From Funneliformis mosseae (taxonomy: Eukaryota > Glomeromycota > Glomeromycetes > Glomerales > Glomeraceae): 16,840 nucleotides of DNA. The DNA lies in the NCBI GenBank assembly GCA_910592005.1, contig CAJVPP010001994.1, forward strand, positions 1-16,840, in the 5' to 3' direction. The position numbers and the translations under genes were made by a program. This document shows positions 9,835 to 16,840 of the stretch, piece by piece (the stretch's first letter is position 1; each line of letters starts with the position of its first letter). The notes beneath the pieces were generated by a model. That model did not search any database, was not told the origin of the DNA, and saw nothing but the letters and a program-made list of their open reading frames with translations.

Positions 9835-10050
9835 AATTCGGCACGTGAAGATGCTTACGCTGATAAAATCCATTATTTTTGTGATACCACATCTATTGTA
9901 TTGCGTGATGACGATGATGATCTCGAAATACCGATATATAACGACATCTATAGAGGCGGAAAATCGATTAACATCGTGATGACATGTTTCAAGAGTAATA
10001 AACCTACTTACCATGTTATCACTTTGCGGAATATACTTTGTTCGTTTGAA
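9835..10050 (+). CDS. Unknown module A (about 71 codons), similar to the adjacent module B
   Basis: An open frame from after TAA 9832 to TGA 10048 encodes REDAYADKIHYFCDTTSIVL, an acidic run of five Asp, then IYNDIYRGGKSINIVMTCF and THE-like short strands up to HVITL. No start codon is visible, so an upstream exon or a truncated gene is implied. The core (IVLRDDDDD ... RGG.SINIV ... L) lines up with module B immediately downstream (FVRLNDDIDD ... GGNYVNMIV ... L), suggesting a duplicated domain of about 45 residues. I do not recognise the family. A minus-strand ORF over the same bases looks less protein-like. Confidence 0.35.
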
Positions 10051-10260
10051 TGATGATATTGATGATGTAAATAATAGTAAGTTCGATTATTTCGCTTGAT
10101 TTTCGTTTTACTTTCACAAGGCGGATAAAAGGATTAACTAACTGGGACATTGCCTTTTATGTAATTCGCAGGATCGATTTTGGAATACGCTTTTGGAGGC
10201 AATTACGTTAATATGATCGTATCACGAAAATCTGATCAACAGATCCGCTTAAAATTATAA
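10013..10260 (+). CDS. Unknown module B: two-exon ORF of 50 residues
   Basis: Exon 1 (10013-10076) starts with ATG and encodes MLSLCGIYFVRLNDDIDDVN. It ends at a GTAAGT donor. The intron is 95 nt (10077-10171) and ends TTCGCAG. Exon 2 (10172-10260) encodes SILEYAFGGNYVNMIVSRKS and seven or so further residues before TAA. Phase is kept through the split AGA codon. The product resembles module A in the order hydrophobic strand, acidic run, GG, hydrophobic strand. Exon 1 overlaps the end of module A in another frame, so one ancestral tandem-domain protein with a frameshift near 10030-10045 is an alternative to two genes. Confidence 0.4.
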
Positions 10261-10378
10261 TAAAAAAACTTTGACGCTACCCATATACAAAGATCAACAG
10301 GAAGGCCTTTTTTGTTATATGTAAAGCTTTGAGTATATGCGGGAAAGTTCGAGAATAAATTACATGCAATTACTTGTT

Positions 10379-10630
10379 CCCGGATACATGATGTCTAACG
10401 TTACTGCGCATTTATTTATTGCATATTCGATTACAACTTTCATATAAGACATGATTTATTTTATCCAAGTGGGACTTTAGGTTTCACTTTTTTGATATAA
10501 TGTATAGCCTTTTCGGCCGAATTCTTTATTGATGTAGTAAATAAATTACATGATTCAGTTCTTGATAACACTCCAAATAAAGATAAATATAAAGGTTTGA
10601 GACATTACCCGGGATACATGACGTCTATGC
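10379..10630 (+). repeat. Diverged direct repeat pair (10379-10400 and 10608-10630)
   Basis: CCCGGATACATGATGTCTAA at 10379 recurs as CCCGGGATACATGACGTCTA at 10608. Each copy is preceded by AATAAATTACATG (about 10355 and 10541). This looks like an old tandem duplication of about 190-230 bp. The 10261-10646 stretch holds no convincing gene. Confidence 0.4.
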
Positions 10631-10646
10631 TAATGATTGCGGATAC

Positions 10647-11790
10647 TCATTCCTTAATATATTTTTTCGTCCTTGCTCTCTTACTGTCTGGAGCATCATC
10701 AACCTCTACCCTATCTTTCAACAAACCTACGATTACTCCCATGACCTCCTTTACTTCTTGACGAAGTTTTGCTTCATCATCTAAAATGTTCTCGGTAAGA
10801 TCAATGTGATAGTCAGCTTTCGTACAATAAATTCTTTCTGGCGTGTACATAATAAAGTACCAATCCGTGGCTAGAATAAACGAAAGTTAATAACATCATC
10901 CAATATTACCTCATCATATGTTACACAACCATGGCCAAAAAAATCTTACCTGTAACGATCCTGTAAAGGTAGTCAAAATCATCTTCGAAAGCTTTAGATA
11001 CCTTTCGTTTTCTCTTATTTGTCTGGTAGGAGCTTTCGAGTTGCATCACATTCTGCATGATGCCTAAGACCTCTTGATTTTGCTTTCCTTTAGCCATGCA
11101 AATAAGTTCCTTGTTTAATGAATCTATTATTTTTTTGATTGCATAATTGATTCTCGTCCTGTTGCTTCTTCGCCAACAACTTCGAACTGTGATTCCAGGA
11201 AGATTCTCTTCTTTGACTATATACATTACTGAAAGTAGTATTGCCTCAATATATGAATAGCATACAGCCTCATTGCTGTTTTTTGCTGAATCTATAATGC
11301 CCATTTTTCATTTAATCTCGGTTACAATATTGGAAGTGTTTATCAGCGTCATCAATTTTCACAGACTCTAGTATAAAGGGTGGAATCTTTTTTATATCAT
11401 TGCTATCGATTCTGTACTTGCACAACACATTACTCAAGTCTTTTTTAGTCTTATACGAGGAGAATGAGTATAACATTTTTATGTTACACTCCTTGGTGAA
11501 GTCTGCAAGATCTGAAGCAGGTCTCAACCCTAAACCAATACTTCAAAACTCTTCTTTAGTTGTCTTGAGAAATACACGACCTGTAAGCTCTTGCTCTTCT
11601 AAATTTTGAAAGCTGTCTCACTAAGCTTTAAGTCCTGCTTTTGTAAAAATTCTATGAGTTCATCCACATTATATTTTTTAATTTTGTCTGACAGTGTGAG
11701 CAACTCATTTCCAGTTGCTATAACAGAAATGAAAGTAGAAGTAGGTGTATTAGTCTCAGATATAGTACTTTTATAGGTAGGTTGATTTGG
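10647..11790 (-). pseudogene. Broken SAM-domain plus PD-(D/E)XK-like nuclease gene
   Basis: In minus-strand order, an N-terminal Ser/Thr-rich linker (STISETNTPTSTFIS) leads into a SAM-like helical domain (KKYNVDELIEFLQKQDL ... LGLRPASDLADFTKEC). A nuclease-like region follows (INYAIKK ... ELICMAKGKQ, then DFDYLYRIVT, TDWYFIMYTPERI) and a Lys/Arg-rich tail (SKRARTKK) ends at TGA 10647. A clean 79-nt GT-AG intron (10871-10949) joins IVT to ATDWYF in phase. Lesions are a one-base loss at about 11605, an in-frame TGA at 11543-11545, and a frameshift with stop at 11305-11314. In the nuclease motif, Asn stands where Asp is usual (INYAIK) and AKGK replaces an E-x-K pair, so catalysis may have been lost too. 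Homology is by pattern recognition from Rhizophagus multigene families. The true 5' end is unclear. Confidence 0.6.
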
Positions 11791-12053
11791 ATAAAAAAAT
11801 GTGTTATATCTGGTGATACTGATGTAAAATAAAAAATTACTTCTAGAAAAGCAAGTGTTAATATACAATTTTACATTACACATGCATTGCATCATTACAT
11901 ATATCTCACTTCTCATATACTGGTAAAATAATACTTTATTTATAAAATAAATCATTGCCGAAGTTGGCCTACAGTATATAAAAATTGCAACTATATTGCT
12001 ACATGATACAATAAGTTATTTGGGAGAAAGGAGGGGAAAAATAAAAATATTAT

Positions 12054-12281
12054 TCATATCTTTGTCAGGTTTCTCGCACTAGTAGGATGAATTTGTTGAA
12101 GATAGAAGTTATGAGGATGAACAGGAAGATGAGGTAATATGATCCTAACTTTATCCATAATAACAGAGATATAGTCGTTCTTAAAAACCTTGATCACAAA
12201 AATTACATTTTTATTTAGACTATTACGAAAGTGAAGGTTTATGTTGATAAAATCATTATTGTTATTTTCAGTAATTGCCAT
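12054..12281 (-). CDS. Small hypothetical ORF, 75 residues, possibly beta-grasp-like
   Basis: ATG 12281 opens MAITENNNNDFININLHFRN, followed by alternating hydrophobic strands (FVIKVFKNDYISVIMDKVRI) and a Pro/His-rich end. A strand-strand-helix order like that of ubiquitin-like headers is possible but not demonstrated. It lies upstream of the broken SAM-nuclease gene on the same strand (about 260 bp from its visible part), so it could be a detached first exon. No donor site supports that, and chance is not excluded. Confidence 0.3.
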   Translation of the reverse strand: MAITENNNNDFININLHFRNSLNKNVIFVIKVFKNDYISVIMDKVRIILPHLPVHPHNFYLQQIHPTSARNLTKI

Positions 12282-12983
12282 TTTACTTTTCTAAATACAA
12301 GACACATAATGAGAAAATTGCTTGGCCTACTCACATTAAAGAACATATATTATACATACCTTATTTTATGTTATTTTTTTATAGGAATGTTTTTTGCGAA
12401 AATTTAGCTGAACTTCTATATACTCTTACATTGCTTTATATTTTATTGAGAAAAAGTTAAGGAGGTATGAGTCATAATTAGTATTGTATCTGGTGCCAAG
12501 AATTTTATAAAAGTGCATGCAAATAGAATCCTCATACCTTTTTACATGTAGATCTATCCTGCAAGACATATAGTTAGTCTTACGCCTAGTAATCTCAAAA
12601 TTGCAAGTCTCTCAGCCTTTTATAATATATACTTTTACTGGCACTATTTACTTATAGGATAGGTTCTGTGTTGCAACTAGACCTCCTTTCACATTTTTCT
12701 CTCATGTTTGTTTAGGAAAAAATAGAGGTACTGATTAGTATATAACTTTTTGAAATTAATATGCTTTAGCATTTTAACAGCTATCACACAAATTTGTCTA
12801 GTAATCCACTTATTTTTATCGCACAAGAGTACATACGCACCTAGTAAAATTTTCTGAGCTGATAATCAATTATATAAAGCACCTCAGTTATTGCAGAGAA
12901 GTATAGATAACGTAGTTCCTGTGTAACTGCAGTGATTCTTATGAGAAATTATTTTTTCATTTTGAATATATATATTATTATAA
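12282..12983. other. Intergenic region with a short inverted repeat
   Basis: No supported gene is seen; the one plus-strand ORF (12275-12460) is low-complexity. AAGGAGGTATGAG (12459-12471) is answered by CTCATACCTTTTT (12531-12543), an 85-bp span that could be a tiny MITE-like element or a hairpin. The rest holds nothing I can name. Confidence 0.35.
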
Positions 12984-14038
12984 CTGACAAAAATAACATC
13001 TGAAATAAAAAAAAACGAGATTGATACTAGCAATGAAGAAGTTACATATCTTGAGTTTGTAGGAGATAGAGCATCAGATTACGACCACAAACTATCAGTC
13101 TCTAGTGAGAATATTATCTTTTTGGAAAATTTTTTAGAGTCAATATGTAATAAACAGAAAACATCTTATACCTCAAGCCTAAGAAGTCTCAAAATTACGC
13201 ATTATTCTAGATTCTCAGATAATAAAATTCTCTGTGTTCTACATTCATATCCAAATATAATCAGTTTAAATTTTGAACAAAGTATAAGTTTTACTGATGC
13301 ATCACTTATAGAAATTGCTCAATCTTATCCCAACTTAAAATCTCTCAATGGCTGTGATAACCAAGATATAACTGATCACTCCAAATATAAAATTGCAAAA
13401 TCATACCAAAAGATACATCACCTTGATATTGGTTTCTGTAGGAATATCACTGATAATTTCGTATATAAAATAGAGAAACATGTTCTAAATTAGAATTTTT
13501 ATATATTAGTAGATTAAAACAATGTAAACCAATTTCTGATCAGACAATAGATGCAATAGCTCACTCATGTCCTAATCTTCACTATCTCTCTTTAAAATGT
13601 TGTCATAATATTACAGACGTTTCAGTTAATAGATTGTTGCAATATATTCATAATTTAGAATATCTTAAATTTGATTAGTGTAGATTTATTACTGATTCAT
13701 TTATTTGTAATATTGCTAACTCTTACCAGAAGCTCGAATATCTTGATATCAGTGCTTTTGATGCTTTTGACACAACTATCTGTAATATTGTACATTTGTG
13801 TAAAAATTTAAGATATTTTGATATCAGGTATTGCCGTCTAGTTACTGATATAATTATTGATGAAATTGCACAATATTGTTCTAGTTTAAAATTTTTTGGC
13901 ATACAGTCGATAAATATTAGTAAAGATGCATTAAGTAAACTTAATCCAAAAATTAAGATAAAGCAGGATTCAGTACTTAACATGAAGCTAGAAAAAGAAC
14001 TTAATAATCTTCGGATAACACTAGTCAATTTAGTATAG
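12984..14038 (+). pseudogene. LRR protein of the F-box/AMN1 type, broken
   Basis: About ten leucine-rich repeats of 24-27 residues follow one another, with the consensus L.YLD...C..ITD..I..IA.SCPN. Clear units are IIEIAQSYPN-like, IHHLDIGFCRNITD, LHYLSLKCCHNITD and LRYFDIRYCRLVTD. This is the cysteine-containing LRR class found with F-boxes, which select substrates for ubiquitination. No F-box is visible, and the frame opens after TAA 12981 without an ATG (possible remnant EIDTSNEEVTYLEFVGD), so the N-terminus is missing. A one-base loss near 13480 shifts the frame (HVLN* should continue as a repeat ending in SKLEFL), and TAG 13676-13678 interrupts a later repeat. The frame ends at TAG 14036-14038. 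It is probably a dead member of a large family. Confidence 0.7.
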
Positions 14039-14124
14039 CATTTATGGTTAATTTATACAAATTTCGAAGATATTGTACAATACTGCGAAGACAAAATTAA
14101 GATAAATATTATCAAAAGTCAATT

Positions 14125-14316
14125 GTGAAATTGGAACGGGATATGAGAAATATGGTTGAAAGATTTAGTTTAATGATAAAAATGTATGGGCTTAAAGAGA
14201 AAATTAATTATTAACTGATAAACCCAGAATTAGATACTAATTATATCATTACCGAGTTTGTTTTACATGATATAAAATATAAAGGTAAAGAATTATTTTC
14301 ACATATGAAATTTTAA
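14125..14316 (+). pseudogene. Short coding relic, unknown
   Basis: A frame of 63 codons reads VKLERDMRNMVERFSLMIKM, a likely amphipathic helix, then an in-frame TAA (14212-14214) and NPELDTNYIITEFVLHDIKY to TAA 14314. It lies 87 bp after the LRR pseudogene, whose last part (KLEKELNNLR) has a similar helical character, so it may be a displaced C-terminal tail. No domain is recognised. Confidence 0.25.
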
Positions 14317-14589
14317 ACCCTCTGGAGTGAATTTCACTGAAGATTGCATAAAAATAATTTTTTTCCTTAAGACTAACATTTAGGATATAGTCGTAAAACT
14401 GATCCATAATTTTTTTGCCTTTACCAACAATAAGCCTTTTTACTAATCACCATCTTCAAACAAAAAAAAATCTTTCAGGCTAGGATCTTTACTTCAGATT
14501 GGAATTGATCAGGTAAAAAAAATTCAGATCAATGATCATCATTCTAAACTATAGATTGGACTGGAAAAATCAGTCATAGTTTAAATTTA
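14317..14589. other. Intergenic or unassigned stretch
   Basis: I see no gene or structured repeat. It may contain further decayed retroelement sequence downstream of the protease relic, but no frame is long enough to assign. Confidence 0.3.
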
Positions 14590-14994
14590 ACTATAAAATA
14601 ATATTGAAATATAGTCTACTTTTTTGAATAGGATCACAAAATTATCGTTTAATAATAATTTTGAATTACATATATCTAAAGTTGCACTATTTTCTCGCAA
14701 TCACAGCATTCTTAAGGTTAAATCAGAAAAATGATCAGGCCAATCTAGTCCAACAACTATAAATTCACTAGGTATAGTTTTATACTTCTCACCATCTTCA
14801 AAACTAATATGCAGATTGACTTTTCCTAATGTGAAATAGAATGCATCTGGAATTACAATGCTATTGCTTTTATTGTGATATGTAATTCTTAATTCACTAA
14901 TATATTTTTATCTAATGCAATTTACATTAATGCACGTATCAATTGATATTCTAATAGGGATATTTTCTTCAACTATACAATTCACAAGCATCAT
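14590..14994 (-). pseudogene. Retropepsin-like aspartic protease relic of an LTR retrotransposon
   Basis: One minus-strand frame from ATG 14994 to TAA 14587 reads VNCIVEENIPIRISIDTC, then ITYHNKSNSIVIPDAF, LGKVNLHISFEDG, FIVVGLDWPDHFSDLTL and LRENSATLDICNSKLL. The order (ID-T-x near the start, a IVIPD strand, DG loop, then a VGLDW...L stretch and a following ICNSKL strand) is that of the protease region of Ty3/gypsy-like elements, which cleaves Gag-Pol. The catalytic triplet reads DTC instead of DTG. There is an in-frame TAA after NCIR and a TGA at 14701-14703 in the conserved hydrophobic-Trp motif near the end. It follows the coiled-coil ORF on the same strand. Confidence 0.6.
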
Positions 14995-15069
14995 TTTTAT
15001 TATAACATATAATATTTAAATATAAAATTAAATTACCAACCATTTAACCTTTTTTGGTCATGTCTTCCT

Positions 15070-15480
15070 TCATTGCTTATGAGGGATAGTCTTATTTTTA
15101 ATTGTCTTGACTGAATCAGATTCTTCAGAAGACTCAGACAAATAGAAGAAACCCTTATACATAGTACCTTTTGACCTTTTTTTAGCAATTATCGAGAGAA
15201 CTATTTTATGTATTAAGTCGACTACAGTTTTTATATCTGCACATTCGTCTAGATCTTCTATTTTAGCTTCTAATAAATTGACCTTTTTTTTAAGCTTTAT
15301 ATATTCAAAATGATAATTTTTTAATTGTTTTTCGAGCTCCCAAATCTGTCTAAAGAGTGCTTTATATGCTTCTGCATTTTGCTCATCTAGCCTTACTAAT
15401 TTGGCTATATTTTCTGTATATCTGATAACTTTCTGCTCGCTAGCTATACTATCAGATGAATGTTTTTGATCAGTTACCAT
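15070..15480 (-). CDS. Coiled-coil protein, 136 residues, probably retroelement-associated
   Basis: ATG 15480 to TGA 15070 is open with no lesion. Residues about 20-75 form a heptad-like helix (LFRQIWELEKQLKNYHFEYI, then KLKKKVNLLEAKIEDL). A basic patch (AKKRSKGTMYK) and an acidic Ser-rich segment (SESSEESDSVK) follow. There are no Cys knuckles and no enzyme motif. It lies 75 bp upstream of the protease relic and on the same strand, which suggests a Gag-like or accessory ORF of the same element; a Ser/Glu-rich linker before a protease is common in such elements. A host coiled-coil gene is the alternative. Its lack of stops contrasts with the stop-filled relics on both sides. Confidence 0.5.
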   Translation of the reverse strand: MVTDQKHSSDSIASEQKVIRYTENIAKLVRLDEQNAEAYKALFRQIWELEKQLKNYHFEYIKLKKKVNLLEAKIEDLDECADIKTVVDLIHKIVLSIIAKKRSKGTMYKGFFYLSESSEESDSVKTIKNKTIPHKQ

Positions 15481-15562
15481 TTTCGTAATATATTCTATAT
15501 ACTAGATCTTAGGTGAGTGAAAAAAATAAATTTAATAAATGATATCTAACCCTTATATGTGA

Positions 15563-16665
15563 TTAGTTTTTGTCAAAGAGTTTGAAAGCCGTTGTCTGAT
15601 CATAAGGTTGTCCTCTTTTCTGCATATTGACTATAGTATAGTTTTGTGTTGAAGAGGCATGATTATCTATTAAATATCAAAGAACTTTATTGGTAATAGT
15701 TATAGCATCTGATAAATTTTTTGCACTATTTGACACGATCGCAAATACTACTCCTAATTTGTGTAAATAGCTAGGGAGGAGTGATTTACCAGTTTTAGGA
15801 AGAAATTTATCATTTTCAGAAATGTATTAAACTATTTAACTTCTGACACTTCTGAATCCCTTAACTGTTCAGAAGAAATTGTATTTTGAATCTAAGTAAA
15901 GAGAAGTTTAACCCACTCTTCATCCTTTTCTAATGATCTAAATACTCAAAGATTATCCTGCTGATCTCAGTTTTTTGTGTATCCAGTTACACCTCTATTA
16001 GATATACGCAAGTCTTTAATTTTAGCAGGACGGATGCAAAGTATAATTATTACATCAGCTAGGGCTTGTACAGTGTGTGTCTTAGATATGTCATACAAAT
16101 TGAGTTTCTCCTTAACTGATTCTAATGAAAAGTGATCTAGAAAATCAATTTCTTCATTTTTACGTTGAATTTTACGCTCCTTTTAAATCTTGTTAGATGC
16201 GTAGGTTATTTTGTCATCTAATATAGCAGAGATTATTTTTTCTAGGACATTAAGTTTTCGCAACTCTTTTCAGAGCCTACTAAGATGAGATGTGGTAATG
16301 ATAGGGTTAAGGGACGTTATAGTTAAAGCCTTGGCTATAGCCTTTACTTCTTTTTCACCAAGATTATCTCAAACAACATGCTGGGCTATACTTTCAATGG
16401 TTTTTTTATCTAGGATGATATCAGATACTTAGCAGATGCCTTTAGCATCGCATATATTAACTTCTCCTACTTTATCCCCTCCTTTTTTAAGGATTACTCA
16501 ACTTTTACTTTGACAAATTCTCTAATTGAGAACTAATACAAATGCCTACTTTCTGCTAAAATTATATACTTTTTGAAAGCGCTGATAGCTCTTGTCTCTT
16601 TTCAGTTTATCTGTCAAAAACTCGAGTAATGCTGAAGTATGCTGGCTAAGTTCTTCATTACTCAT
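15563..16665 (-). pseudogene. Tyrosine-recombinase-like protein relic (Crypton- or DIRS-like)
   Basis: From ATG 16665 a single frame runs about 280 codons, then after a one-base loss near 15812 continues to TAA 15563, about 365 codons in all. In-frame stops lie at 16546, 16522, 16498, 16429, 16369, 16270, 16183, 15967, 15946, 15892, 15832 and 15677. The N-terminal half is helical and charged. The C-terminal half has ALADVIIILCIRPAKIKDL, with an Arg (16030-16032) placed like the first catalytic Arg of tyrosine recombinases. YLHKLGVVFAIVS and a near-terminal NYTIVN, whose Tyr (15638-15640) could be the nucleophile, follow. This would be a DNA strand-exchange enzyme of a mobile element. The enzyme class is inferred from residue order only. 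The frame stays open upstream to about 16740. Confidence 0.55.
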
Positions 16666-16743
16666 ATCTTTATTGAGTTTATGCTTTGCAACGTACTTTG
16701 TTACAATCGTGAATATAACTGTGTAAATATAGATTATGGAGTA

Positions 16744-16840
16744 CAGTAGCGGTCATAAGTATTCGACCGCCCGAGATCGTCCAAAATTATTATATAACTA
16801 CCCCTTAAATTTTCCAGAAATATAATATAACACAATACAT
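16744..16840. mobile_element. Terminus of a Tc1/mariner-like element, cut by the window edge
   Basis: TA at 16742-16743 is followed by CAGTAGCGGTCATAAGTATT, which resembles Tc1/mariner terminal inverted repeats (TA target, CAGT(G/A)GCGGTCATAAGTATTCG type). The element would extend to the right, beyond 16840. No transposase sequence is inside the window, so the call rests on the terminus alone. Confidence 0.5.

Noticed and set aside
9808..10014. Minus-strand ORF over module A
   Set aside because: The plus-strand frame has better protein character and a paralogous neighbour; the antisense reading does not.
12275..12460. Plus-strand ORF of 61 codons
   Set aside because: It is hydrophobic, low-complexity AT-rich reading with no motif and no neighbours that support it.
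262..16665. Alternative nuclear genetic code to explain the many in-frame stops
   Set aside because: TAA, TAG and TGA would all have to be read as sense, with TAG needed as both Trp and Gln. The Crinkler-type gene and the coiled-coil ORF are free of internal stops and end at ordinary TAA and TGA.

Overview
The window looks like accessory, repeat-rich nuclear DNA of an arbuscular mycorrhizal fungus (Glomeromycotina, Rhizophagus-like). The evidence is a very AT-rich background, short GT-AG introns (60-95 nt, one of 226 nt), a Crinkler-type effector gene, long LRR arrays of the F-box/AMN1 kind, and a dense layer of decayed mobile elements. The assignment rests on recognising protein families by eye; no search was run.

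Layout. Positions 1-1471 hold a palindromic GAGTC/GACTC element (about 80-252) and a minus-strand Ty3/gypsy-like gag relic (262-1370). Positions 1472-5140 are an LTR-like repeat split by a 3.17 kb DNA transposon (1679-4851). That transposon has 24-bp terminal inverted repeats, a 9-10 bp flanking duplication and a stop-riddled protein of about 830 codons, and it is itself interrupted by a 227-bp hAT-type MITE with a perfect 8-bp target duplication. An uninterrupted copy of the LTR-like repeat lies at 5568-6037. Positions 4595-6590 are otherwise extremely AT-rich.

Positions 6674-8862 carry the one clearly intact large gene: a five-exon, 589-residue Crinkler-type protein. Its order is a ubiquitin-like header, a PD-(D/E)XK nuclease-like region, then a protein-kinase-like domain. 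Downstream (9386-10260) are small, unrecognised multi-exon candidates, including two similar modules of about 45 residues side by side. On the minus strand, 10647-11790 is a broken SAM-plus-nuclease-like gene, and 12054-12281 is a small hypothetical ORF. On the plus strand, 12984-14038 is a broken LRR gene.

The right end is again mobile DNA on the minus strand: a retropepsin relic (14590-14994), an intact coiled-coil ORF (15070-15480), a tyrosine-recombinase-like relic with 12 in-frame stops (15563-16665), and the terminus of a Tc1/mariner-like element running off the edge (from 16744).

A theme runs through the window. The mobile-element relics keep their reading frames over 0.6-2.5 kb while carrying many in-frame stops and almost no frameshifts, and paired repeats differ mainly by transitions. 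The Crinkler gene embedded among them is untouched. This is the pattern expected of cytosine-deamination decay (RIP-like, or methylation-driven) aimed at repeats, in a lineage where RIP is not a standard expectation.
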